Translations under genes and position numbers: made by a program
Origin: Pseudomonadota bacterium
GTDB lineage: Bacteria; Pseudomonadota; Gammaproteobacteria; Burkholderiales; Burkholderiaceae_C
NCBI GenBank assembly: GCA_022566735.1
Contig: JADFIG010000001.1
Location: 62,001 to 126,000 of the forward strand
DNA length: 64,000 bases
Reading direction: 5' to 3'
Shown: positions 43,731 to 51,546 of the stretch, one piece after another
Layout of the letters: every line of letters starts with the position of its first letter
Position numbering within the stretch: the first letter of the stretch is position 1
The notes under the pieces: generated by a model
Seen by the model: the letters and a program-made list of their open reading frames with translations, nothing else
What the model was told of the DNA's origin: nothing
Database searches by the model: none

Positions 43731-43997
43731 TCGACTGTGCTGCTGCAGCGATCGTGCGTCCAATGACGAGATCGCGCCTGCGCGGCCCATGCGCGCGTTT
43801 GGCATGAGCACATGCGCTTGGCTTGTTTGGCCCGTTCGGGCACTCCCCCGCTTCAGGGGTTCCCCGTGGCTGTGCGCTTTGCCACACTCCGCCGTGTTGC
43901 CGATGCGCCCCAAGCCCAGGCCTGCGCGGTGCGCTACCGCGCGCCCGAAGTCGATGGCGGCGTGCCGCGCATCGCCGCCCGCACCGACGGCTGCTGA

Positions 43998-44945
43998 TCA
44001 GGCCGGGGCGGTGCTGGGCGAGGCCGCGTGGCCTGACCGGCCGCCTGATCGGACCAGTTGAGCCTGCAGGAACGGCACCACGGCCTGGGCCACCGCCTGC
44101 GGGTTGTCGGCGAACGGGAAGTGTCCGCTGTCCGGCAGCATCACCACCTGCGCCTGGTGGAAGGTCTCCTTTTGCTGCTCGGCCAGGCGCGCGGGCAGGT
44201 AGGGGTCGGCCGCGCCCCAGACGACCAGGGTGGGCGGCTGGATGGGGGCCAGCATCGCGGCCAGGGTGGCGCTGCGCTCTTCCAGTTGGCCGGTGGCGCG
44301 GTAGAGCCTGAGGACGGCGCGCTTGGTGCCCCAGTCCATGTCGCGGTACATGCGGTCCACGAAGGCCGGTGGCAGGCCGCGCGGGGCGCCCTTGCCCAGC
44401 ACCCAGCCGAAACCGCTGCGCGTGGTGGTCAACTGGGCCAGCTCGCCCAGCAGCGGGGTGCGCCAGATGCGCGCCATCGTGTGCCAGCGGTAGCCGCGCA
44501 TCACGCCGGTGTTGACCAGCGTCAGGCTGGCCAGCGACATCGGGTTCAGGGCTGCCCACATCAGCCCCCAGGGCCCCCCGAAATCGTGCAGCACCAGGTG
44601 CGCGCGCAGCACCCCGAGCTGGCGCAAGGCCTCGCCCAGGAACGTCGCACCGCCTTCCACCGAATAGGGGAAGCTCGCCGGCTTCTCGGCCTGGCCGAAG
44701 CCCGGCATGTCGAAGGCGATGACGCGACCGTGGGGCGACACATCCTCCATCAGCTCGCGCCAGTCCTCGCTGCTGCCGGGGTTGCCATGCACGAACACCA
44801 CGGCTTCGGTGGCGTGCAGGTCGGCGCCGCCTTGCAGCACGCGGGTGCGCACGCCGCAGGCGGTCAGGGTGGACGACTGCAAGGGCCAGCCAGGTTGCGT
44901 CGGGGTGGGCATGGGCGTCTCCAGCGGTGTGAGGCTGGCCGACAT
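43998..44945 (-). CDS. Alpha/beta hydrolase with Asp nucleophile (dehalogenase/epoxide-hydrolase-like)
   Basis: The 315-residue protein has AVVFVHGNPGSSEDWRELM (oxyanion loop), VIAFDMPGFGQAEKP, the nucleophile elbow LVLHDFGGPWGLMWA with Asp in place of Ser, an acid in VVWGAADPYLP and the base in PDSGHFPFADNP. An Asp nucleophile is seen in haloalkane dehalogenases and epoxide hydrolases; the Trp that follows it in dehalogenases is Phe here, so the reaction is uncertain. It starts 12 bases after cueR and is probably co-transcribed with copZ-cueR, an unexpected partner for copper genes. Confidence 0.8.
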   Translation of the reverse strand: MSASLTPLETPMPTPTQPGWPLQSSTLTACGVRTRVLQGGADLHATEAVVFVHGNPGSSEDWRELMEDVSPHGRVIAFDMPGFGQAEKPASFPYSVEGGATFLGEALRQLGVLRAHLVLHDFGGPWGLMWAALNPMSLASLTLVNTGVMRGYRWHTMARIWRTPLLGELAQLTTTRSGFGWVLGKGAPRGLPPAFVDRMYRDMDWGTKRAVLRLYRATGQLEERSATLAAMLAPIQPPTLVVWGAADPYLPARLAEQQKETFHQAQVVMLPDSGHFPFADNPQAVAQAVVPFLQAQLVRSGGRSGHAASPSTAPA

Positions 44946-44957
44946 GATGCAGGCAAA

Positions 44958-45404
44958 TCAGCCCTGGCGACATCCGGGCGGATGCCCGACATCGGCCTGC
45001 CCCCCGAGGGCCAGGTCATCGAGGATGGGGCAGGGCGAGCGCCCGTCACCCTGGCACTCCTTGGCCAGGCGGCTGAGCGTGCGCTTCATGGACTCCAACT
45101 CGTCGATGCGCTGCTGCAAGGCGTCGATGTGCTGTGTGGCCAGCTTCTTCACCGAGGCGCTGGCGCGGCGGCGGTTGCGCCACAGGTCCAGCAACTGGGC
45201 GATGTCGGCCATGCCGAAGCCCAGATCGCGCGCCCGGCGGATGAAGTGCAGGGTGTGGACGGCGGCCTCGCCATAGAGGCGGTAGCCGGCGTCCGTGCGC
45301 GGGGCGGGCGGCAGCAGCCCCAGCCCCTCGTAATGCCGGATCATCTTGGGCGACACGCCGGTCAGGCGGGCCGCCTCGCCGATGTGCCTGAGGGCCTCGG
45401 GCAT
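44958..45404 (-). CDS. cueR: Copper-responsive MerR-family regulator CueR
   Basis: The 148-residue protein has the MerR HTH (RHIGEAARLTGVSPKMIRHYEGLGLLPPAPRTDAGYRLYGEAAVHTLHFIRRARDLGFGMADIAQLLDLW), a dimer helix and the C-terminal metal loop CQGDGRSPCPILDDL. The C-X7-C spacing is that of CueR, specific for Cu(I)/Ag(I). It should twist two 19-bp-spacer promoters in the adjacent intergenic region to activate copA and its own operon. Its ATG shares a base with the copZ stop. Confidence 0.93.
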   Translation of the reverse strand: MPEALRHIGEAARLTGVSPKMIRHYEGLGLLPPAPRTDAGYRLYGEAAVHTLHFIRRARDLGFGMADIAQLLDLWRNRRRASASVKKLATQHIDALQQRIDELESMKRTLSRLAKECQGDGRSPCPILDDLALGGQADVGHPPGCRQG

Positions 45405-45619
45405 CAGCCCAGCACCTCGTAGCCCTCGTCGGCGATGGCCGCGGCGGCGGCCTCCCGGCTGAGCTGGGTGCGCACCGACACCTTGCCCTGGGGCAGGTCG
45501 ACGCTGACCTGGGCGTCGGCATCGCGCGCCTGCAGGGCCTGGGTCACGGCCTTGACGCAGTGCTGGCAGCTCATGCCCTTGACCTGGAGTTCGTGGGTGA
45601 GGGGGGCGGGGGTGCTCAT
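45404..45619 (-). CDS. copZ: Copper chaperone CopZ (heavy-metal-associated domain)
   Basis: ATG 45619 gives a 71-residue single HMA domain: THELQVKGMSCQHCVKAVTQALQA with the Cu(I)-binding GMSCXXC, then VSVDLPQGKVSVRTQLSREAAAAAIADEGYEVLG. It passes copper to the exporter CopA, which is encoded divergently. The track start further upstream would run through the promoter and is rejected. Confidence 0.92.
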   Translation of the reverse strand: MSTPAPLTHELQVKGMSCQHCVKAVTQALQARDADAQVSVDLPQGKVSVRTQLSREAAAAAIADEGYEVLG

Positions 45620-45647
45620 GGCGGGGTCCTTTCTGTTCAAGGCTGCC

Positions 45648-45678
45648 ACAGTAAAGCTTGACACCATGTCAGAGTCAA
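45648..45678 (-). promoter_or_regulatory. CueR-type promoter for copZ-cueR (19-bp spacer)
   Basis: On the minus strand: TTGACT, a 19-base spacer CTGACATGGTGTCAAGCTT, then TACTGT. The spacer holds the dyad TGACATGGTGTCA. The over-long 19-bp spacer with a central dyad is the hallmark of MerR/CueR-activated promoters. Confidence 0.85.
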
Positions 45679-45693
45679 GCGGTGCGCGCAAAG

Positions 45694-45729
45694 GCACTTG
45701 CATGAGCACTTGCATGGGCACTTGCTTGA
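45694..45729 (+). repeat. Three 12-bp direct repeats between the cop promoters
   Basis: GCACTTGCATGA, GCACTTGCATGG and GCACTTGCTTGA follow directly. The last unit runs into the -35 box of the copA promoter. The role is unknown; it may simply be slippage-prone DNA. Confidence 0.7.
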
Positions 45730-45756
45730 CTTTGACACCATGTCAAGGTGGACACT
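45726..45756 (+). promoter_or_regulatory. CueR-type promoter for copA (19-bp spacer)
   Basis: TTGACT, a 19-base spacer TTGACACCATGTCAAGGTG, then GACACT. The spacer carries the palindrome TTGAC-ACCAT-GTCAA, nearly identical to the dyad of the opposite promoter, so both are likely CueR targets. Confidence 0.85.
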
Positions 45757-45817
45757 GTCGCCGTGCCCAGTGCCGCAGCCCATGCGCCACCGCCCCTCAC
45801 GCCTCCCGAGTCCCGCC

Positions 45818-48325
45818 ATGACCGCTGCCGATCCGACCCTCTCCCCATCGTCCGACGAGGCCCGCGTGCTGCTGGCCGTGCGCGGCATGACCTGTGCGGC
45901 CTGCGTCAACCGCGTCGAGCGCGCGCTGCGCAAGGTGCCCGGCGTGGCCCAGGCCCAGGTGAACTTCGCCACCGAAACCGCCAGCGTGGCCCTGGCGCCT
46001 GCCGCGGTGGACAGCGCAGCGCCCACGCCGCAGCAACTGGTGGCGGCCATCGAGGCCGCGGGCTACCACGCCCAGGTGCAGCAGACCGACCAGCCGCTGG
46101 CCGACGAGCACGCGTCGTGGTGGTCGGTGTGGGGCGCGGTCTGCCTGGGGCTGCTGGCCAGCGTGCCCCTGGCGCTGCCCATGCTCTGGGGCGACCACCA
46201 CTTCTGGCCGGCCTGGGTGCAGTTCGCCCTGGCCACGCCCGTGCAGTTCGGCCTGGGCGCGCGCTTCTACCGCGCCGGCTGGGCGGCCCTGCGCGACCGC
46301 AGCGGCAACATGGACCAGCTCGTCGCCCTGGGCACGAGCGCGGCCTGGGGCCTGTCGGTGTGGCTGTGGTGGCAGCATGCCGCCAGCGGTGGCGCGGGAG
46401 CGGGCAGCGCCCATGCTCACGGTGCCACCGCGGCGCCTGCGCTGTACTTCGAGTCCTCGGCCGTGGTCATCACCCTGGTGCTGCTGGGCAAGGCCCTGGA
46501 GGCCCGCGCCAAGCGCCAGACCACCCTGGCCATCCGCGCCCTGCAGGCCTTGCGGCCGGACACCGTGCGCCGCCTGGGGCCGCAGGGCGAGGTCGAGGTG
46601 CCCCTGGCGCAGGTGGTCGTGGGTGACGTGCTGGTGGTGATGCCCGGCGCGCGCGTGCCCCTGGACGGCACCGTGCGGGAGGGCAGCAGCCACGTCGACG
46701 AGTCCCTGCTGACCGGCGAGCCCCTGCCGGTGGCCCGCCACGTCGGCGACCGCCTCACGGGTGGCGCCATCAACGCAGAGGGACGCCTTTTGATGACGGT
46801 GACCGCGGTGGGCGGCCAGACCATGCTGGCGCACATCATCCGCCGCGTGGTCGAGGCCCAGGCCGCCAAGGCGCCCATCCAGCGGGTGGTGGACCGGGTG
46901 TCGGCCGTGTTCGTGCCGGTGGTGCTGGGCGTGGCCCTGCTCACCGGCCTGGGCTGGTGGCTGGCCGGCGTCGGGGTCGATGTGGCGTTGATCCGCGCCG
47001 TGGCCGTGCTGGTCATCGCCTGCCCCTGCGCGCTGGGCCTGGCCACGCCCGCGGCCATCATGGCGGGCACCGGAGCCGCGGCCCGCCAGGGCATCCTCAT
47101 CCAGGACCCGCAGGCCCTGGAAGTGGCGCACCGCGTGCAGCTCGTGGCCTTCGACAAGACGGGCACGCTCACCCAGGGCCAACCCCGCCTGCTCGGCTGG
47201 GCCGTGCGCTCGGGCGGTCCGGCAGACCAGGCCCAGGCCCTGCAGATCGCCGCGGCCTTGCAGCGGGGCAGCGAGCACCCGCTGGCCAAGGCGGTGCTCG
47301 ACGTGGCCGCGCAGGCGGGCGAGGCTTCGGTGCCGGGCGCCGTGCCGATGCCGATGCCGATGCCGATGCCGATGCAGGACCTGCGCGCCGTGCCCGGGCG
47401 TGGCATCGAAGGCCGCCTGGCTGGCCGGGCCGCGGGGCAGGGCGCGGACCCGGTGCCCAACCCACTGTCTGATCTTGGGGCCGCCCCGGGGACGGGTGAC
47501 GCGACCGCCGCGCTGGCAGGCCGCTGGTGCCTGGGCAGCCCCCGCTGGATGCAGGAGCGCGCCCAGACCCTGCCCCCGGACGATGCCCTGGCCGAGGCCG
47601 CGCGGCGCTGGGCGGGCGACGGCGCCACGGTGTCCTGGCTGCTGCATGCGCCCGAGGCGGCCGAAGCCGTTGGTGCCGACACCCGCACCGACACTGGCCG
47701 CGGCTGGCAGGTCGTGGCCGCCATGGCCTTTGGCGATGCCCTCAAGCCCGAGGCCGCCGAAGCCGTGGCCCGCCTGCACGCCCTGGGCGTGCGCACCGCC
47801 ATGATCTCGGGCGACAGCCGCCTGGCCGCCGAAGCCGTGGCCCGCCAGCTCGGCATCCAGGAGGTGGTGGCCGAGGTGCTGCCCGGCGACAAGGCCGACC
47901 ACATCCACCGCCTGCAGCGCGATGCCCAGGGCCGGCCGGTCACGGTGGCCATGGTCGGCGACGGCCTCAACGACGCGCCGGCCCTGGCCGCGGCCGACAT
48001 CGGCATGGCCATGGCCAACCCCCAGGGCGGCACCGACGTCGCGATGCAGGCCGCCGGCATCACCCTCATGCGCGGTGACCCGCTGCTGGTGCCGGGCGCG
48101 CTGGAAGTGTCGCGACGCACCTCGCGCAAGATCTGGCAGAACCTCGGCTGGGCCTTCGGCTACAACGTCATCGGCATCCCCCTGGCGGCCTTGGGCGGAC
48201 TCAACCCCATGCTGGCCGGCGCGGCCATGGCCCTCAGCAGCGTCAGCGTGGTCAGCAACGCCTTGTGGCTGTCGCGCTGGCGGCCCCGGCAGGCCGCTCG
48301 CAAGGCGGCTGCACCCATGGCGTAA
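45818..48325 (+). CDS. copA: Copper-exporting P1B-type ATPase CopA
   Basis: ATG 45818 gives 835 residues. There is one N-terminal HMA domain (GMTCAACVNRVERALRKVPGV), then eight membrane helices including the transport motif VIACPCALGLATPA. The phosphorylation loop is LVAFDKTGTLTQG, the actuator VDESLLTGEPLPV, the nucleotide-domain motif SEHPLAKAV, and the hinge VAMVGDGLNDAPALAAADIG. It pumps Cu(I) out of the cytoplasm. In the nucleotide-binding region a hexanucleotide run encodes PMPMPMPMPM followed by an extra low-complexity insert. Confidence 0.95.
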   Translation: MTAADPTLSPSSDEARVLLAVRGMTCAACVNRVERALRKVPGVAQAQVNFATETASVALAPAAVDSAAPTPQQLVAAIEAAGYHAQVQQTDQPLADEHASWWSVWGAVCLGLLASVPLALPMLWGDHHFWPAWVQFALATPVQFGLGARFYRAGWAALRDRSGNMDQLVALGTSAAWGLSVWLWWQHAASGGAGAGSAHAHGATAAPALYFESSAVVITLVLLGKALEARAKRQTTLAIRALQALRPDTVRRLGPQGEVEVPLAQVVVGDVLVVMPGARVPLDGTVREGSSHVDESLLTGEPLPVARHVGDRLTGGAINAEGRLLMTVTAVGGQTMLAHIIRRVVEAQAAKAPIQRVVDRVSAVFVPVVLGVALLTGLGWWLAGVGVDVALIRAVAVLVIACPCALGLATPAAIMAGTGAAARQGILIQDPQALEVAHRVQLVAFDKTGTLTQGQPRLLGWAVRSGGPADQAQALQIAAALQRGSEHPLAKAVLDVAAQAGEASVPGAVPMPMPMPMPMQDLRAVPGRGIEGRLAGRAAGQGADPVPNPLSDLGAAPGTGDATAALAGRWCLGSPRWMQERAQTLPPDDALAEAARRWAGDGATVSWLLHAPEAAEAVGADTRTDTGRGWQVVAAMAFGDALKPEAAEAVARLHALGVRTAMISGDSRLAAEAVARQLGIQEVVAEVLPGDKADHIHRLQRDAQGRPVTVAMVGDGLNDAPALAAADIGMAMANPQGGTDVAMQAAGITLMRGDPLLVPGALEVSRRTSRKIWQNLGWAFGYNVIGIPLAALGGLNPMLAGAAMALSSVSVVSNALWLSRWRPRQAARKAAAPMA
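47344..47373 (+). repeat. Five GCCGAT hexanucleotide repeats inside copA
   Basis: Five perfect GCCGAT units encode a Met-Pro run. Similar GCCGAT runs occur in the cytochrome b561 gene (8836-8859) and in ccmF (about 31825-31840). Confidence 0.85.
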
Positions 48326-48342
48326 ACTCCCCCCGGTTCTGC

Positions 48343-48419
48343 CTGCCCGTAGCTCAACTGGATAGAGCAGCTGCCTTCTAAGCAGCAGGTCGGGGGTTCG
48401 AGTCCCTCCGGGCAGGCCA
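48343..48419 (+). tRNA. tRNA-Arg (anticodon TCT)
   Basis: A complete 77-base cloverleaf: acceptor CTGCCCG pairing with CGGGCAG, D arm GCTCAACTGGATAGAGC, anticodon arm CTGCCTTCTAAGCAG with TCT, T arm GGGGGTTCGAGTCCCTC, discriminator G and encoded CCA. A TAAACT -10-like box lies about 15 bases upstream. It follows copA closely. Confidence 0.93.
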
Positions 48420-48886
48420 CGCACCTGGCCATGCCTGCGCGGCCCACGCCGCTGCGCCGCCTTCAGTCCGTCTTCAGCCCACCTTCAGGTTTGCGACATA
48501 TTCGCGGCCGCCGTGGCCATTCCCATTCCCATTTCCATATTCCTTGACGTCGATCCGGGCTCCGGCGCGCGATTTTCCATGCGCGTCGGGCCGCGGTGCT
48601 CTCGCCGTGCCGCCCGCGTGCCGGTGCATGGCTGGCATCCCCTGTCGATGCAACGAATGACGTCCACCGTCCATCTTCAGAAATCATTCAGGTTTCTGCT
48701 GGGGATTCAGCTGCTCTTCAGTTTTCCTGATGCCAATGGATCATGGTTTTTGATGCTTGTTTTCAGGCTGCCTGTGCGGTGTTTGTTTTAAATATTTCCG
48801 ACACATTGAGAAACCATCCTTCGGTCACCGAGACGGGAGTCCCAGAAAAATCAGACCGCCCGGTCAACCCATTCCTGGAGCAAGCA
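48420..48886. other. 467-base intergenic stretch after tRNA-Arg
   Basis: No convincing gene is present; three overlapping minus-strand ORFs of 60-74 codons look random. It contains a short CATTCC-type repeat near 48517 and an AT-rich patch (TTTGTTTTAAATATTT, about 48781-48796) that may hold the promoter of the PEP-CTERM gene. I found no -24/-12 element with correct spacing. Confidence 0.45.
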
Positions 48887-49795
48887 GTGAAAAACGTTCT
48901 TCTGAAGTTCAATTCGTGCACCCTGGCCTGCGTCCTGGCCTTGGCGGCCACCTCCGCCCAAGCCGGCGCGATCGCCGAGGGCAAAGCCCAACTCAGCCTC
49001 GTCATCCATGACGCCAGCGGCACCCCCCAGTGGGACCTGTCGAGCGAACTCTCGCAGTTCCTGGCGGTCGACCTGGCCCTGGGCGCGGTGTCCCTCAGCC
49101 CGCCCAGCAGCGCCATCGCCGATGCCGACGGCGTCTGGACGCCCAACACCACGGCCATCGTCGACGGCCAGACCGTCACCGGCCTGGGTTGGCATTCCTG
49201 GCAGAAGGCCGATGGCAGCACCGGCACCACCGCCGATGCCAGCAACCCCTGGGCGGCCAGCCTGATCGTCACCCACCTGGGCGGCCTGATCGACCCCAGC
49301 ATGTCCTACGGCTTCTACGTCAAGAACAACACCGCCAGCGCGCAGACCTACTCGGTCGCCTACAGCCAGTCCATCGAGCCGACCGTGAGCGGGGCCTATG
49401 ACCTGGAAGCCCACATCGCCGGCGCCTTGACCAGCACCGACGGTGGCGCGACGGTCTCGCCGCTGCCCGGCGCCGCGCTGATCCAGCGGGTGAGGCTGTC
49501 GTCCGACGGCGGCCTGAGCTACGTCGACGGCGGCGTGGACGTCGGCCCGGGTGCCACCTCGAACGGCGCCTCCGCGACCTACGGCCCCTACAGCGCCTAC
49601 ACCTCGGGCGTGGCGCCGGTGGCTGGCTTCAACTTCTGGCAGTTCGCCACGTCCTTCCGCCTGAGCGGCAACCAGGACATCTTCGTTGCCAGCGGTTCGG
49701 CCACGATCACGCCGGTGCCCGAACCCGCCAGTGCCCTGCTGGTGCTGGCCGCCGCCGGGGTGCTGCTCGGCGTGGGCCGTCGCCGCGCACACTGA
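48887..49795 (+). CDS. PEP-CTERM sorted exported protein
   Basis: GTG 48887, 6 bases after GGAG, is preferred to the longer track frame because it begins directly with a signal peptide (VKNVLLKFNSCTLACVLALAATSAQAG). The 302-residue protein is Ser/Thr/Gly-rich and beta-predicted, with no enzyme motif. It ends VPEPASALLVLAAAGVLLGVGRRRAH: a PEP motif, a hydrophobic helix and a basic tail, the sorting signal cleaved by exosortase. Such proteins go to the outer surface or exopolysaccharide matrix. No exosortase lies in the window. Confidence 0.88.
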   Translation: MKNVLLKFNSCTLACVLALAATSAQAGAIAEGKAQLSLVIHDASGTPQWDLSSELSQFLAVDLALGAVSLSPPSSAIADADGVWTPNTTAIVDGQTVTGLGWHSWQKADGSTGTTADASNPWAASLIVTHLGGLIDPSMSYGFYVKNNTASAQTYSVAYSQSIEPTVSGAYDLEAHIAGALTSTDGGATVSPLPGAALIQRVRLSSDGGLSYVDGGVDVGPGATSNGASATYGPYSAYTSGVAPVAGFNFWQFATSFRLSGNQDIFVASGSATITPVPEPASALLVLAAAGVLLGVGRRRAH

Positions 49796-49977
49796 GGTTG
49801 CGCACGCCGAGGCCGCGCACGGGCGTTGCCCGCGGTCTCGTTCCCGCCTGCCGATGCCGGCGTGCCCACCCCTGGGTGTGGTGGGCGGGAAACTCTGCCC
49901 CTGGCTGACATCCTGGGTCGCGGGCTCTCGCGGTAGACTCACCCGAGAGACGGCCAAACCAGAGGTGTCACCTACCC

Positions 49978-50646
49978 ATGTTCGATGCGCTCAAGCGGAT
50001 GATCAGCGGCCCGGCCGCAGCCAACGGCGACACCGGGCAGGTGCTGGGGGCCTGGGCCAAGGCGGAAGGCCACGCCTTCAAACGCGTCAAGGACCGGACG
50101 GGCGGCGGCTTCGTCGTCGAGGCCAACGAGGGCTGGCGTGTCGAATGGGGAGAGTCCCAGCGCCCCTACATCATGGGCAAGGAGTTGCGCTTCCGCTGCG
50201 ACACCGGCATGCCCCACGATGTGCAGATGGTGATGGTGAGCAAGACGCTGGCGCAGGCGCTGGAGTCCGACGTGTTCAGCCGCTTCACCAACGCCATGCA
50301 GACGCAGATCGACAACTCCCTGCCCGACGAGATGCGCTGGCTGGCCATGCACCCCCGCGTCTCCCTGCAGGCCTCGCCCACGCTGGCCAAGCGCTTCATG
50401 CTGCTGAGCAACGCCGAAGCCGTGGCCAAAGCCTGGCTGGATGCCGGCGTGCTGTCCGCCCTGGACGATGCCGCGGCCGTCTGGTGGACCGACACCCTGG
50501 TGCTGGTGCTCACGCTCAACCGTGGCATCCTGACCATGCGCACCGCTGGCCAGCCGCTGGAGCCCGCCCGCCTCAAGCTGGTGGGCCAGCTCTTTGCCCG
50601 CCTGGCCGCCCGCTTGCGCGAGCAGGCCCGCGACAGCCAGGCCTGA
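49978..50646 (+). CDS. Conserved hypothetical cytoplasmic protein
   Basis: The 222-residue product has no signal peptide or membrane segment. It opens MFDALKRMISGPAAANGDTGQVLGAWAKAEGHAFKRVKDRTGGGFVVEA and contains WRVEWGESQRPYIMGKELRFRCD and AVWWTDTLVLVLTLNRGIL. It looks like a mixed alpha/beta globular protein of the kind conserved in Burkholderiales, but I do not recognise a family with known function. It converges on the enoyl-CoA hydratase gene with an 11-base gap. Confidence 0.65.
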   Translation: MFDALKRMISGPAAANGDTGQVLGAWAKAEGHAFKRVKDRTGGGFVVEANEGWRVEWGESQRPYIMGKELRFRCDTGMPHDVQMVMVSKTLAQALESDVFSRFTNAMQTQIDNSLPDEMRWLAMHPRVSLQASPTLAKRFMLLSNAEAVAKAWLDAGVLSALDDAAAVWWTDTLVLVLTLNRGILTMRTAGQPLEPARLKLVGQLFARLAARLREQARDSQA

Positions 50647-50657
50647 GCCAGGCCCGA

Positions 50658-51431
50658 TCAAGGCCGGCTGCTGCGGCGCTGCAAGAAGGCGTCGATGGCC
50701 GCACCCGCTTCCGGTCGGGCCAGGTTCACCAGGAAATGTTGTTTTTCGGCGTCGAGTTGCGTGCGCAGCGGCGCGTGGGCGTCGTTGACCAGCTCCTTGA
50801 TGCTGGCCAGCACACCCGCCGGCACCTCGGCCAGCTGGTCGGCCAGCGCCAAGGCCTCGTTGAGGGCTTGTCCTGCCGCACACAGGCGGTGGACCAGGCC
50901 GCGCTCGGCCCATTGCTGTGCGGTCTGCGGCGTGCCCAGCCACAACTGCGCCAGGGCCTGCGAGCGGCCCAGCGCCCGGCTCAGGTGCCAGCTGGCGCCG
51001 CCGTCCGGGGACAGGCCGACCTGGCTGTAAGCCGACAGGAAGCGGGCGTTGTCGGCCGCCACCACCAGGTCGCACGCCAGTGCCAGCGACATGCCCCCAC
51101 CCGCGGCCACGCCCTCGACGGCGGCGATCACGGGCTTGGGGAAGCTGCGCAGGGCCTCGACCCACTGATGGAAGGCATCGAGGTTGGCACCCTGGCCGGC
51201 GAGGTCGTGGATGCGCTGGTGAGACAGGCGCTGCAGGTCGCCGCCACCGCAGAAGTGGCCGCCATGGCCGGTCAGCACCACGACGCGCACATCGGGGTTG
51301 GACTCGGCCACGTTGAGCAGCTCGACCCCTGCGGCGTACACCTGGGGCGACAGGGCGTTGCGGGTGGCGGGGCCGTGGAGGCGCATCACCAGGGTCTGGC
51401 CCCGGTGCTCGGTCTGGAGTTCTGTGGTCAT
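50658..51431 (-). CDS. Enoyl-CoA hydratase/isomerase family protein
   Basis: ATG 51431 gives 257 residues of crotonase fold: TGHGGHFCGGGDLQRL and EGVAAGGGMSLALACDLVVAADNARF form the oxyanion hole. GLSPDGGASWHL carries an acidic residue at the position used by PaaG-like isomerases, while the first hydratase Glu position is not conserved. An isomerase or other crotonase-type reaction is therefore more likely than simple hydration. No fatty-acid genes are adjacent. Confidence 0.85.
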   Translation of the reverse strand: MTTELQTEHRGQTLVMRLHGPATRNALSPQVYAAGVELLNVAESNPDVRVVVLTGHGGHFCGGGDLQRLSHQRIHDLAGQGANLDAFHQWVEALRSFPKPVIAAVEGVAAGGGMSLALACDLVVAADNARFLSAYSQVGLSPDGGASWHLSRALGRSQALAQLWLGTPQTAQQWAERGLVHRLCAAGQALNEALALADQLAEVPAGVLASIKELVNDAHAPLRTQLDAEKQHFLVNLARPEAGAAIDAFLQRRSSRP

Positions 51432-51546
51432 GGGCGTGGCAAGCGTTGGGGCCACCCGCAGGTGCGCGTGAGGCCGCCTGTGATCGGGCTTTCCGTGAAT
51501 TGAGTCATGCTAGAGTCGAACGCGTCAGGCCTCATGATGCACCGAT

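Noticed and set aside
41681-43807. 708-codon plus-strand ORF
   Set aside because: It is a shadow of the encapsulin operon, whose three minus-strand genes are unmistakable.
48420-48886. Sigma-54 (PrsR-type) promoter before the PEP-CTERM gene
   Set aside because: TGGCAT and TGGTTT sequences occur, but none has a -12 GC at the right spacing.
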